Counted from the first letter of the stretch, positions 54,503 through 63,841 are shown. The stretch: DNA of 64,000 bases from Flavobacteriales bacterium (GCA_020635825.1 JACJZA010000010.1:1-64000); one strand, 5' to 3'. Notes: generated by a model from the letters alone, not told the origin. Translations and numbers: made by a program.

Positions 54503-56252
54503 CAAACCAGGTGTTTATCAGTATTTTAATACTGAAGGAACTATTTTATATGTTGGAAAAGCTAAAAACTTAAAAAAGAGGGTTTCATCTTATTTTACCA
54601 AAAACCACAAAAGTGGTAAAACTGCTATTTTAGTTAGACAAATAGCAGACATTAAAACTATTGTGGTTGGTTCTGAAATTGAGGCATTACTACTAGAAAA
54701 TAACCTCATAAAAAAATATCAACCTAAGTATAATATTATGCTTAAGGATGATAAAACTTACCCTTGGATTTGCATAAAAAACGAACGCTTTCCAAGAGTT
54801 TTTTCAACAAGAAATGTACTAAAGGATGGATCGGATTATTTTGGACCTTATGCTTCCGTAAAAATGATGAACACCGTACTGGATTTGATCCGACAATTGT
54901 ATCCTTTACGTAATTGCAACTATAACCTCTCTAAAGAAAACATTGCCGAAAACAAATTTAAAGTTTGTTTGGAGTATCACATTGGCAACTGCAAAGGGCC
55001 ATGCGTGGACGAACAAACCGAAGAAGATTACAATGAAGCCATTACCAATATTAAAGCCATCATTAAAGGAAACATCAACAGCGTTACCCGACACTTAAAA
55101 CCGTTGATGAAAGAATATGCCGACCATCTCCAATTTGAGAAAGCCCAACAGATTAAAGAAAAAATTGAGATTCTGGAAAAATACCAAAGCAAATCGGTAA
55201 TGGTAAGTCCAAGCATTAACGATGTGGATGTTTTTTCGATTATTTCGGACGAAAAATACGGTTACGTAAACTACCTGAAAGTCATCAACGGAGCCATTAT
55301 TCAAGGACACACTATAGAACTGAAAAAGAAGCTGGACGAAACCGATGATGAACTTTTACAAATAGGAATTGCCGAACTGCGTCAACGGTTCGACAGCCAG
55401 TCGAAAGAAGTAATTGTACCCTTTAAACCTGATCTGGAAGATGAGAACATCCGATTTTTAATTCCACAACGAGGCGATAAGAAAAAACTGTTGGAGCTTT
55501 CCGAACGCAATGCTAAATATTACCGACTGGAACGTAACAAGCAAAAAGCCAATGTAAGCCCTACCAAACATTCAGACCGGATTTTGGAGCGTTTACAAAA
55601 AGATTTACGGATGCCCGAAAAACCCGTTCACATTGAATGTTTTGACAACTCTAATATACAAGGAAGCAACCCCGTTGCAGCTTGTGTGGTGTTTAAAGAT
55701 GCCAAGCCCAGCAAACGCGATTACCGCCATTTTAACATTAAAACCGTAGAAGGACCCAATGATTTTGCCAGCATGGAAGAAGTTATTTACCGCAGATACA
55801 AACGATTGCTGGATGAGAACCAATCCCTACCACAACTCATTATTATTGACGGTGGTAAAGGACAATTGAGTTCAGCCTTAAAAAGCATAGATGAATTAGG
55901 TTTACGGGGAAAAATTACCATCATTGGCATTGCTAAAAAACTCGAAGAAATTTATTTTCCCAACGATTCCATTCCGTTGTATTTAGACAAAAAATCAGAA
56001 TCGCTAAAACTAATCCAGTACCTGCGAAACGAAGCTCACCGTTTTGGGATCACTCACCACCGTAACAAACGCTCAAAAGGAGCCATTAAATCGGAATTGG
56101 CTGAAGTGGAAGGCATTGGATACAAAACCGCTCAACAATTGTTATGGAAATTCAAATCAGTAGCAAGGGTTAAAAAAGCAAGCCTAGAAGAACTAGAAGC
56201 TACGGTTAGTAAAAAAAGAGCTAAAATTGTTTACGAGCATTTTCATTCCTAA
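54462..56252 (+). CDS. uvrC: Excinuclease ABC subunit UvrC (complete, mosaic)
   Basis: A 596-residue protein with all domains in order: GIY-YIG nuclease (residues 14-92, GVYQYFN, ILYVGKAKNLKKR), a Cys cluster region (CNYN ... CLEYHIGNCKGPC), the UVR motif that binds UvrB (about 208-242, MKEYADHLQFEKAQQIKEKI), the RNase H-like nuclease (HIECFDNSNIQGSNPVA, IIIDGGKGQL), and a C-terminal helix-hairpin-helix (VEGIGYKTAQQLL). It makes both incisions in nucleotide excision repair. Base composition shifts inside the gene: by hand count 30% GC at 54661-54720 but 48% at 54961-55020 and 43% at 55081-55140. The shift falls near codon 140, where the truncated copy at 49339 ends. The start overlaps the upstream gene by 41 bp. 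Confidence 0.96.
   Translation: MSQLLKNIIRTLPNKPGVYQYFNTEGTILYVGKAKNLKKRVSSYFTKNHKSGKTAILVRQIADIKTIVVGSEIEALLLENNLIKKYQPKYNIMLKDDKTYPWICIKNERFPRVFSTRNVLKDGSDYFGPYASVKMMNTVLDLIRQLYPLRNCNYNLSKENIAENKFKVCLEYHIGNCKGPCVDEQTEEDYNEAITNIKAIIKGNINSVTRHLKPLMKEYADHLQFEKAQQIKEKIEILEKYQSKSVMVSPSINDVDVFSIISDEKYGYVNYLKVINGAIIQGHTIELKKKLDETDDELLQIGIAELRQRFDSQSKEVIVPFKPDLEDENIRFLIPQRGDKKKLLELSERNAKYYRLERNKQKANVSPTKHSDRILERLQKDLRMPEKPVHIECFDNSNIQGSNPVAACVVFKDAKPSKRDYRHFNIKTVEGPNDFASMEEVIYRRYKRLLDENQSLPQLIIIDGGKGQLSSALKSIDELGLRGKITIIGIAKKLEEIYFPNDSIPLYLDKKSESLKLIQYLRNEAHRFGITHHRNKRSKGAIKSELAEVEGIGYKTAQQLLWKFKSVARVKKASLEELEATVSKKRAKIVYEHFHS
54843..54883 (+). repeat. Right copy of the uvrC junction homology
   Basis: This matches 49714-49754 at all but three of 41 positions. 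The base composition of uvrC changes close to here, so this is the probable crossover between an incoming 5' part and the resident 3' part. Confidence 0.6.
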
Positions 56253-56271
56253 AAATATGGATTGGAAATGG

Positions 56272-56279
56272 TAAATTTG
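56272..56279 (+). promoter_or_regulatory. Candidate -7 box for the HEPN-like gene
   Basis: TAAATTTG fits TAnnTTTG exactly and lies 55 nt upstream of the ATG at 56335, in the 82-bp gap after uvrC. No clear -33 TTG at proper spacing was found. Confidence 0.35.
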
Positions 56280-56334
56280 GAAAAAACAGCTATAAAACCC
56301 TCTCTACTCAAATACTTAATTGGCTTAATATCTC

Positions 56335-57918
56335 ATGGAAGAATATTTACAAAAAGTAACAAAAAATATCGAATTCTATGAACAAGCTTGTGGATTAAAA
56401 GATCGAAGAAAAGTTCTAAAAAAAATTAAAGAAGTCTCAAAAATCAAAAATGATATTCCTGTTTTTCTTTTTGGAATTATGAACTGTCTATGTTCTGATA
56501 ATCCAGAGTATTATTGGAAAAGAGATGTTGCAAATGAGATTGAAAATATAATAGAACCTATTGTTAAACAGAATATTACGAAATTCAATAACTCAATAAT
56601 AAGTTCTAGTATTGAATTTTTTGAATCTATACGAGCATTTGAAAACATCACTAATATTATAGTAGAATTAAGAGATGTTTCATTTGAAGAAGGGTATAAA
56701 ACAAAACTCATAAGAAACCCTTTACTAAACCAAATATATGAAGACTTTTTAATGAACTTATATCGTTTAATTAAAAATATAATTGATGCGTTTTCAGATA
56801 AAGATTATTCTAATTTAAATACACTAGGAAAAATAATTCCTTGTTTAAAAAAACATGGTTTTAATAAATCCACAGAAATTAATATTGATATAAGAAATGC
56901 TATAAATCATGGAAATTTATTTGTAAAAGGCAATAAAATTGAATATAGATTTGGTAAAACACCTCAGAGTTATGAATATAAAACTATAAATATCTGGGAA
57001 TATGATAGCATTATTAATGAAGCATATGATATTGGTTGTGGTATCCTAGTTGGTTTTTTTAAAATATTATCTAAATATCCTGAAATAATAATAAACCATT
57101 ATGATTCTTCTGAAGAAAATGCCAAAGAATGGTATCGTTTAATTTATAAAAACTCAAAAATTAGGGTTTTATATTTAAACTCTGTAAAAACAAATAATAT
57201 TAATCAATTTAATGTCCATATAGAAACTAATATTGAAAACAAAAACAATTTAATATTTGCTCTTATTGAGTTAGCAAGAGGTGCATTTTTTAGATTCCCA
57301 AAATACAATAGCTATTTTATTGGTTATGAACATAATAGAAGTTCTTCAGGGTTTATTCGTTTAACTAATGAACAATTATCAAGTACAAATAACATTAGTG
57401 AATTATATAAAATGATACTTGAAAATAAAGATATTTTAATGATGCCTATTTTAAGTAGTGAAATCAATATCAATGCTTTCAAATTCCAAGTTTTCCCAAA
57501 AATAAAATCTGAATATTACGAAATACAAAACATTAAAGATTGTAGTATTGAAAATTTTAAACGAATTTCTGCAACTGTCATTTTAACAAAAAAATATAGT
57601 AAAAAAAATACAAGAATAATTATCGATAAAATTATTTCCGAGTTGAAACCTCTTAAAACTTCACAAAATCCATACATTGAAACAAAATATGGGGAAGAAG
57701 ATTGCGATATTATATTTATAAATATTTTTACTCACACTTATAATAGAAAAATGTTTAATCTTTTTCCTAGTAATAATTCTTTCGTTTGTACAGCACATTA
57801 TTATAAAAATCATTCTTGTCCAAAATTAACTCATGGGGGTGTAATGAAATCTTTATGGGACTCTTACAAAAAAGAAAAACACAAGAATATTGTAATTGCT
57901 TGGAATCCAAAATTTTAA
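56335..57918 (+). CDS. HEPN-like protein of unknown function, possible defence gene
   Basis: A 527-residue cytoplasmic protein. Residues 130-260 form a helical region containing EINIDIRNAINHGN, with Arg187-x4-His192, the R-x4-6-H motif of HEPN ribonucleases; helix YEDFLMNLYRLIKNIIDAF lies about 40 residues before, as in the HEPN fold. The N-terminal 130 residues and the C-terminal 270 (about 260-527) match nothing I know. Base use is extreme: a sampled line (56581-56640) is 22% GC, while uvrC 3' and the genes downstream are above 40%. It stands alone, forward, between uvrC and the pentapeptide gene, suggesting horizontal gain. HEPN proteins with unknown partner domains are frequent in abortive-infection systems. 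A defence role is inference. Confidence 0.65.
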   Translation: MEEYLQKVTKNIEFYEQACGLKDRRKVLKKIKEVSKIKNDIPVFLFGIMNCLCSDNPEYYWKRDVANEIENIIEPIVKQNITKFNNSIISSSIEFFESIRAFENITNIIVELRDVSFEEGYKTKLIRNPLLNQIYEDFLMNLYRLIKNIIDAFSDKDYSNLNTLGKIIPCLKKHGFNKSTEINIDIRNAINHGNLFVKGNKIEYRFGKTPQSYEYKTINIWEYDSIINEAYDIGCGILVGFFKILSKYPEIIINHYDSSEENAKEWYRLIYKNSKIRVLYLNSVKTNNINQFNVHIETNIENKNNLIFALIELARGAFFRFPKYNSYFIGYEHNRSSSGFIRLTNEQLSSTNNISELYKMILENKDILMMPILSSEININAFKFQVFPKIKSEYYEIQNIKDCSIENFKRISATVILTKKYSKKNTRIIIDKIISELKPLKTSQNPYIETKYGEEDCDIIFINIFTHTYNRKMFNLFPSNNSFVCTAHYYKNHSCPKLTHGGVMKSLWDSYKKEKHKNIVIAWNPKF

Positions 57919-57935
57919 ATATACTATTTAAACAA

Positions 57936-58496
57936 ATGACCCAACAAAACCATCACTTCAACAAAACTAATTTCACTAGTGAACAACTAGCCGAACAATA
58001 TGATGGATGTACTTTTACCGATTGCAATTTTGAGAATGTAAAACTCTCTAACATCACTTTTATAGAATGCGAATTTGAGAATTGTAACCTCAGCAATGCC
58101 AAGATCAATGTAGCTTCATTTAAAGATGTTACTTTTAACGGGTGTAAACTAATGGGCGTTAACTTTAACGATTGTAATCCTTTTTTGCTCGATTTTACCT
58201 TTAACGATTGCGATCTGACCTTATCCTCTTTTTACCAACTGGAAATAAAAAACAGCACTTTTAACCGATGCAACCTGCGTGAAGTAGACTTTACCGAAAC
58301 CGACCTAAATGGTTCCACTTTTCATCATTGCGATCTTACCCATGCAATTTTCGACCAAAGTAAACTCGAAAAAACTGACTTTACCACAGCAGAAAATTTT
58401 TCCATTAACCCTGAGAGCAACCGCATTAAAAAAGCAAAATTCTCTAGAGAAAATGTAAGTGGATTACTAGAGCATCTAGACATAAATATTTTATAA
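57936..58496 (+). CDS. Pentapeptide-repeat protein
   Basis: A 186-residue protein from the ATG at 57936; the frame is open to 57816, but that part is antisense-free overlap with the preceding gene's 3' end and encodes no repeats. The body consists of A/C-(D/N)-(L/F)-x-x pentapeptides (CTFTDCNFENVKLSNITFIECEF style), which fold as a right-handed quadrilateral helix. The spacing and a small break near the middle resemble the Qnr/McbG group, which can protect gyrase, but Qnr function cannot be claimed without an alignment. It is followed after 4 bp by the epimerase-like gene. Confidence 0.88.
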   Translation: MTQQNHHFNKTNFTSEQLAEQYDGCTFTDCNFENVKLSNITFIECEFENCNLSNAKINVASFKDVTFNGCKLMGVNFNDCNPFLLDFTFNDCDLTLSSFYQLEIKNSTFNRCNLREVDFTETDLNGSTFHHCDLTHAIFDQSKLEKTDFTTAENFSINPESNRIKKAKFSRENVSGLLEHLDINIL

Positions 58497-58500
58497 TCTC

Positions 58501-59184
58501 ATGAAGATAAAAGCAATTATAACAGGAACAACAGGCATGGTCGGTAAAAGTGTTTTATTGGAATGCCTTGAACATGCAAATGTTGAATCGATATTGGTAA
58601 TAAACCGAACAAGTTTAGGAATGACGCATCCTAAACTAAAAGAAGTAATACATTCTAATTTCTACGACTTATCTCCGGTTAAAGAAGAATTAAAAGGATA
58701 CAATGCCTGCTTCTTTTGTATGGGCGTATCAGTAGTCGGATTAAACGAAGAACAATACAGTAAAATAACTTTTGACATTACGCGTCATTTTGCAGATGTA
58801 TTGCATGAACTGAACCCCGACATGGTTTTTAACTATGTTTCAGGAACAGGAACTGACAGCACTGAAAAAGGTAGAAGTATGTGGGCAAGGGTAAAAGGAA
58901 AAACCGAGAATTACATCCTCAATAAAGGGTTTAAAGATGCTTATATGTTCCGGCCGGGAGCCATCATTCCCGAAAAAGGGATCAAATCGAAAACAGGTTG
59001 GTACAACTTCTTTTACATTATTTCAACTCCTATTTTCCCTTTACTTAAAAAAATGAAGAATATAACGACCACATCCAAACTTGGGCAAGCAATGATTAAC
59101 AGCATTTTGTTTGGTTATCCTAAAAAGCATCTAGAAAACATTGATATTAATGCTCTTGCCATGAAAACGAACAAGCATGTTTAA
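58501..59184 (+). CDS. NAD(P)-dependent epimerase/oxidoreductase (atypical SDR)
   Basis: A 227-residue protein with an N-terminal Rossmann motif ITGTTGMVGKSVL, the T-G-x-x-G-x-x-G form of atypical/extended SDRs. Further conserved segments are CFFCMGVSVVGLNEEQY, NYVSGTGTDSTEKGRSMWARVKGKTE (with S and a K-x-x-x-E in place of the classic Y-x3-K) and FRPGAIIP. It resembles Bacteroidota proteins annotated only as epimerase; the substrate is unknown. It overlaps the hydrolase gene by 8 bp. Codon use is richer in G and C than in most of the window. Confidence 0.82.
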   Translation: MKIKAIITGTTGMVGKSVLLECLEHANVESILVINRTSLGMTHPKLKEVIHSNFYDLSPVKEELKGYNACFFCMGVSVVGLNEEQYSKITFDITRHFADVLHELNPDMVFNYVSGTGTDSTEKGRSMWARVKGKTENYILNKGFKDAYMFRPGAIIPEKGIKSKTGWYNFFYIISTPIFPLLKKMKNITTTSKLGQAMINSILFGYPKKHLENIDINALAMKTNKHV

Positions 59185-60232
59185 GAATTTCAAAGTACAG
59201 TTCGGAGGAAAAATCAGACCTCAAGATATCCAAAAGTACGAACAGTCCACGCAATGGAATGGAAAGATTTTTGAGAACCTGTCGGAAACCATTATGGATG
59301 TGAATATTCAGACTATGCCAAAACTTCTTAAAAAACAATTTACCGACACCAAATCAAGAAGTCCGAGAACGCCTCTTCCCGTTCAATCATTTAATCCCGA
59401 AAAATGGAACAAGGAACCTGAAATACCAAAATTTATCTGGTATGGGCATTCTGTTCTGTTACTTCAATTAAACGGAAAAACTTTGTTAATTGACCCTATG
59501 TTTGGTTCCGATGCTGCTCCCATTGCTCCGTTTAAAGTTAAACGGTTCAGTAAAAACACCTTAAACCTGATTGATGACTTACCTCCTATCGATGCCATTC
59601 TACTCACTCACGACCATTACGATCATCTGGATTACGACAGCATTCTGAAACTAAAAGGAAAAGTAGATACCTGGTTGGTAGCTTTGGGTGTTTCCCGTCA
59701 TCTGGAGAAATGGGGGATTTCCACCAACCAAATAACAGAATTTGACTGGTGGAACGACACTGTTTTTAACGACATCAAAATAACTTTTACTCCTTCTCGA
59801 CATTTTTCGGGCAGGGGAATGAGAGACAGAGCCAAATCGTTGTGGGGAGGATGGGTATTTGAAACCGATCAACATAAAATCTACTGGAGTGGCGACAGTG
59901 GTTACGATACTCATTTTAAAACCATTGGCGAAAAATTCGGTGAATTTGACTGGGCTTTTATGGAATGCGGACAATACAACGAACATTGGCATGCAATCCA
60001 CATGTATCCTGAAGAAACCGTACAAGCGAGCATCGAATCAAAAGCAAAGGTTTCCATTCCAGTTCACTGGGGAGGTTTCCCTCTTTCTTTACACAGTTGG
60101 AAAGAACCCATTGAGCGTTTTGTTGCTGAAGCGGAAAAAAAGAAAACTCATTTTTATACTCCTAAAATAGGTGAAATAGTAACATTGAGTGATGAAGTTA
60201 AAACTAATAAATGGTGGGAAGATTTTGAATAA
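59177..60232 (+). CDS. NAPE-PLD-like metallo-beta-lactamase-fold hydrolase
   Basis: A 351-residue protein. The MBL zinc motif is THDHYDHLD (H-x-H-x-D-H), preceded by FIWYGHSVLLLQLNGKTLLIDP and followed by the later metal-ligand segments SGDSGYDTHF and VHWGGF. The arrangement resembles N-acyl-phosphatidylethanolamine phospholipase D-like proteins (UlaG superfamily). Bacterial members probably hydrolyse phosphodiester or lactone bonds; the substrate is unknown. It starts inside the upstream gene (8-bp overlap) and is followed by a terminator shared with aconitase. Confidence 0.88.
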   Translation: MFKNFKVQFGGKIRPQDIQKYEQSTQWNGKIFENLSETIMDVNIQTMPKLLKKQFTDTKSRSPRTPLPVQSFNPEKWNKEPEIPKFIWYGHSVLLLQLNGKTLLIDPMFGSDAAPIAPFKVKRFSKNTLNLIDDLPPIDAILLTHDHYDHLDYDSILKLKGKVDTWLVALGVSRHLEKWGISTNQITEFDWWNDTVFNDIKITFTPSRHFSGRGMRDRAKSLWGGWVFETDQHKIYWSGDSGYDTHFKTIGEKFGEFDWAFMECGQYNEHWHAIHMYPEETVQASIESKAKVSIPVHWGGFPLSLHSWKEPIERFVAEAEKKKTHFYTPKIGEIVTLSDEVKTNKWWEDFE

Positions 60233-60262
60233 AAAAACCCCGAAAAAGTTCGGGGTTTTTTT
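60231..60262. terminator. Bidirectional terminator between the hydrolase and aconitase genes
   Basis: Perfect stem AAAAAAACCCCGAA / TTCGGGGTTTTTTT with a 4-nt loop; the left arm begins inside the stop region of the hydrolase gene. It serves both convergent genes. Confidence 0.9.
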
Positions 60263-60276
60263 ATATCAATTAACCA

Positions 60277-62556
60277 TCAAGCATTTGCTTTAGCAGCTTG
60301 TTCTTTTATTAAATTCAATGCAGAACCTGCTCTAAACCAATCAATTTGCTGTTCGTTATAAGTATGATTTAATTTAATTTCATCTTTACTTCCATCAGCA
60401 TGAATCACCTCTAAAGTTAATTGTTTACCTGGAGCAAAAGATGATAAATCAGTAAAGTTGAACGTATCATCTTCTTTGATTTTATCATAATCTGTTTCAT
60501 TCGCAAATGTTAACCCTAACATACCTTGTTTTTTAAGGTTAGTTTCATGGATACGAGCAAATGATTTTACAATTACCGCTCTCACACCTAAATGACGAGG
60601 TTCCATCGCAGCATGTTCTCTAGAAGAACCTTCACCATAGTTATGATCACCAACAACAATACTAGGAATTCCGGCAGCTTTATATGCCCTAGCTGTTGCA
60701 GGAACTTCACCTTTTTCTCCGGTTAATTGATTCACAACTTCATTAGTTGCTCCACCAAAAGCATTTACAGCTCCAATTAAACAGTTATTAGAAATATTAT
60801 CTAAATGACCTCTGTAACGTAACCATGGTCCAGCCATAGAAATATGGTCAGTCGTACATTTACCTTCTGCTTTAATTAACAATTTAGCTCCAGTAATGTT
60901 TCCTCCATCCCAAGCAGGGAAAGGAGATAATAATTGTAATCTTTCAGAGTCTGGTTTTACAATCACCTCAATACCACTACCATCAGCAGCAGGTGCTTGA
61001 TAACCATTATTTTCAACTGCAAAACCTTTGCTTGGCAATTCATCTCCAACTGGTGGATCTAATTTTACTTGCTCTCCATTTTTATTGGTCAACGTATCAG
61101 TAATTGGGTTAAAATCCAATCTTCCTGAAATTGCTATTGCAGCAACCATTTCTGGTGAAGCTACAAAAGCATGTGTATTTGGATTACCATCCGCACGCTT
61201 TGCAAAGTTTCTGTTAAACGAGTGAACTATACTATTCTTTGGTGCATTTTTAGGGTCAGAATACCTAGCCCATTGTCCAATACAAGGTCCACATGCATTC
61301 GTAAATATAGTCGCATCTAAATCCTCAAAAGTTTTTAATAACCCATCTCTTTCAGCAGTATATCTTACTTGCTCAGAACCAGGATTAATTCCAAATTGAG
61401 CCTTAGTTTCCAACCCTTTTTCTACAGCTTGTTTAGCAATAGAGGCTGCTCTTGATAAATCTTCGTAAGAAGAATTTGTACAAGAACCAATTAACCCCCA
61501 CTCTACATCTAATGGCCAATCATTTTTAGTCGCTTTCTCTGTCATTTTACCCACTTCAGTAGCTAAATCAGGAGTAAATGGTCCATTTAAATGAGGCATT
61601 AAAGTGTTCAAATCAATCTCTATTACCTGATCGAAATATTGCTCAGGATGTGCATACACCTCTGCATCACCTGTTAAATGTTCAGCTACTTTATCAGCTA
61701 ATTCAACCACGTCAGCTCTATCGGTAGCTTTTAAATACCTTCTCATTGAATCATCGTAACCAAATGTTGAAGTGGTTGCACCAATTTCAGCTCCCATATT
61801 ACAAATGGTTCCCTTACCGGTACATGATAATGATATTGCTCCTTCTCCAAAATATTCTACAATAGCTCCTGTTCCTCCTTTTACGGTTAATATTTCTGCT
61901 ACCTTCAAAATCACATCTTTTGGAGCTGCCCAACCATTTAATTTACCTGTCAACTTAACCCCAATCAATTTAGGAAATTTTAATTCCCAAGGCATTCCTG
62001 CCATTACATCCACTGCATCTGCTCCACCTACACCAATAGCAACCATTCCTAATCCACCAGCATTTACCGTATGCGAATCAGTACCAATCATCATTCCTCC
62101 GGGAAAAGCATAATTTTCTAATACTACCTGATGAATAATACCTGCTCCCGGTTTCCAAAAACCGATGCCATATTTATCACAAACAGAACTTAAAAAATTA
62201 AACACCTCATTGTTCTTGTTGATACTTTCTTGTAAATCTTTATCTGCACCTAATCTTGCTTGAATTAAATGGTCTGCATGAGCTGTAGAAGGAACAGCTA
62301 CTTTGTCTTTACCTGCTTGCATAAACTGCAACAAAGCCATCTGAGCCGTCGCATCCTGCATCGCTACTCTATCTGGAGCAAAATCCACATATGAACTTCC
62401 TCTTTCAAAAGACTGAGAAGCATTTCCGTCCCATAAGTGTGTATAAAGAATTTTTTCGGCTAATGTTAAAGGTTTGCCGACTGCCTTTCTAGCTGCTTCG
62501 ATACGGCTTGGGTATCTTTCATAAACAGCTTTAATCATTTCAATGTCAAATGCCAT
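60277..62556 (-). CDS. Aconitate hydratase
   Basis: A 759-residue aconitase of the mitochondrial type. Three cysteines for the [4Fe-4S] cluster are visible, in GSCTNSSYED and NACGPCIGQW. Other signatures are ADHLIQARLG, GTDSHTVNAGGLG and the C-terminal swivel domain YGEGSSREHAAMEPRHLG. It interconverts citrate and isocitrate in the TCA cycle. Length is normal. Codon use is biased as in a highly expressed gene. The 207-bp region upstream has no second gene; a TAATTTCG near the far end is a weak -7 candidate with a leader of over 100 nt. Confidence 0.97.
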   Translation of the reverse strand: MAFDIEMIKAVYERYPSRIEAARKAVGKPLTLAEKILYTHLWDGNASQSFERGSSYVDFAPDRVAMQDATAQMALLQFMQAGKDKVAVPSTAHADHLIQARLGADKDLQESINKNNEVFNFLSSVCDKYGIGFWKPGAGIIHQVVLENYAFPGGMMIGTDSHTVNAGGLGMVAIGVGGADAVDVMAGMPWELKFPKLIGVKLTGKLNGWAAPKDVILKVAEILTVKGGTGAIVEYFGEGAISLSCTGKGTICNMGAEIGATTSTFGYDDSMRRYLKATDRADVVELADKVAEHLTGDAEVYAHPEQYFDQVIEIDLNTLMPHLNGPFTPDLATEVGKMTEKATKNDWPLDVEWGLIGSCTNSSYEDLSRAASIAKQAVEKGLETKAQFGINPGSEQVRYTAERDGLLKTFEDLDATIFTNACGPCIGQWARYSDPKNAPKNSIVHSFNRNFAKRADGNPNTHAFVASPEMVAAIAISGRLDFNPITDTLTNKNGEQVKLDPPVGDELPSKGFAVENNGYQAPAADGSGIEVIVKPDSERLQLLSPFPAWDGGNITGAKLLIKAEGKCTTDHISMAGPWLRYRGHLDNISNNCLIGAVNAFGGATNEVVNQLTGEKGEVPATARAYKAAGIPSIVVGDHNYGEGSSREHAAMEPRHLGVRAVIVKSFARIHETNLKKQGMLGLTFANETDYDKIKEDDTFNFTDLSSFAPGKQLTLEVIHADGSKDEIKLNHTYNEQQIDWFRAGSALNLIKEQAAKANA

Positions 62557-62763
62557 AATTAAACATTTAAGTGGTTAATAAATAAATTTAGTTAACACAG
62601 CTTATTATGGATAAATGCTCTTACCAACGCCTACTTAATCCAAAAAAGGATATCCCAACTTGCTGTTTCGAGATACGAAATTAAGATTTTGCTTTTTTAT
62701 TTCCTAATGATTTAATCAAGATTTTTTGTTACTTTTAATAGATTATTTTACCCATTCATCATA

Positions 62764-63750
62764 ATGAAAAGAATACTACTTACAATATTCATTTTCTTTT
62801 CGATTAATACTTTTAGTCAAACCTATTTTCCATTTCCTGATAGTACAGGAACTTGGAAACAATTTACTATTCAATCTTTTGGTCCTGGTCAAGAAGAAAC
62901 TACCCCACATATCCTTTTCATGAATGGTGATACGACCATTAATGGAAAAAATTACACTAAAATTTATAAATACTCATGTCCAACCTTATCCAATGCTATA
63001 TCACTACCTGGTTCATTTTCATTTTGTCAAATAGATACATTGAACTCTCAGTATTATGGTGGTCTTAGAGAAACGAACAAACAAATATATTTCATCCCTG
63101 ATAGTTTAATTCAAAATGAATTTTGCTACAATTCAATATTTCCTGACCCTCCTAGCTACAATCAAGAGCTCCTCCTCTATAATTTCAATAAAACAATTGG
63201 CGATACAATTTTATATTCTTATTTAGATAGTAGTTACATATATATCTATGACATTGATAGTATTCTTATAGATAATAGTTATAGAAAACAGTATCATTAT
63301 TACTATACAAATAATGGTTCAATGAGTTGTTATCCAAATTCTCAAAACTATGTTGAAGGTTTAGGGGATATTAATAATGGTTTGTTTTCTATTTTAATGA
63401 TATATTTTGAGAGTTCATATTATTTTGGTTGTTATCAAGACAATCAAATTTCATATGTTAATTATTATAATGTAACTAATTGCGAAACTGTGAGCACCAA
63501 TAACAAAGAAGTGATAGAATTAATAGAGATTTACCCAAACCCAGCCAAAGAGAAATTAAACATCAGGCTTGATAATTATAAAAATAGTAAATTAGAAATT
63601 TATGATATTTTAGGGAATCGATTATTTACATTTCTTCCGACAAACAATGATAATTGGATAGATATTTCAATACTAAAAACTGGAATTTATATCCTTAAAA
63701 TAATTGACAAAAAAGGAGACTCTATCTCAAAAAGAATCAACATCATCTGA
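62764..63750 (+). CDS. Secreted protein with T9SS type-A sorting domain
   Basis: A 328-residue protein. The signal peptide ends INTFSQ. The central 220 residues (YFPFPDSTGTWKQFTIQSFG, GDTTINGKNYTKIYKY, VEGLGDINNGLFSI) form a common Bacteroidota secreted domain of unknown role. The tail IEIYPNPAKEKLNIRL ... LEIYDILGNRLFTF ... LKTGIYILKI ... KRINII is a type-A T9SS sorting domain. It is monocistronic, with no clear terminator in the following 119 bp. Confidence 0.88.
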   Translation: MKRILLTIFIFFSINTFSQTYFPFPDSTGTWKQFTIQSFGPGQEETTPHILFMNGDTTINGKNYTKIYKYSCPTLSNAISLPGSFSFCQIDTLNSQYYGGLRETNKQIYFIPDSLIQNEFCYNSIFPDPPSYNQELLLYNFNKTIGDTILYSYLDSSYIYIYDIDSILIDNSYRKQYHYYYTNNGSMSCYPNSQNYVEGLGDINNGLFSILMIYFESSYYFGCYQDNQISYVNYYNVTNCETVSTNNKEVIELIEIYPNPAKEKLNIRLDNYKNSKLEIYDILGNRLFTFLPTNNDNWIDISILKTGIYILKIIDKKGDSISKRINII

Positions 63751-63841
63751 CATACTTATAAGACTAATGCTTATTTTTTTATTGATTTTTAAGGATTATG
63801 TTTCATTTTTCAAAACCCATTCATTTACAATCAATTAAATT

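Noticed and set aside
57936..58496. Calling the pentapeptide protein Qnr
   Set aside because: Repeat pattern alone does not prove gyrase protection; the loops that define Qnr cannot be matched by eye.
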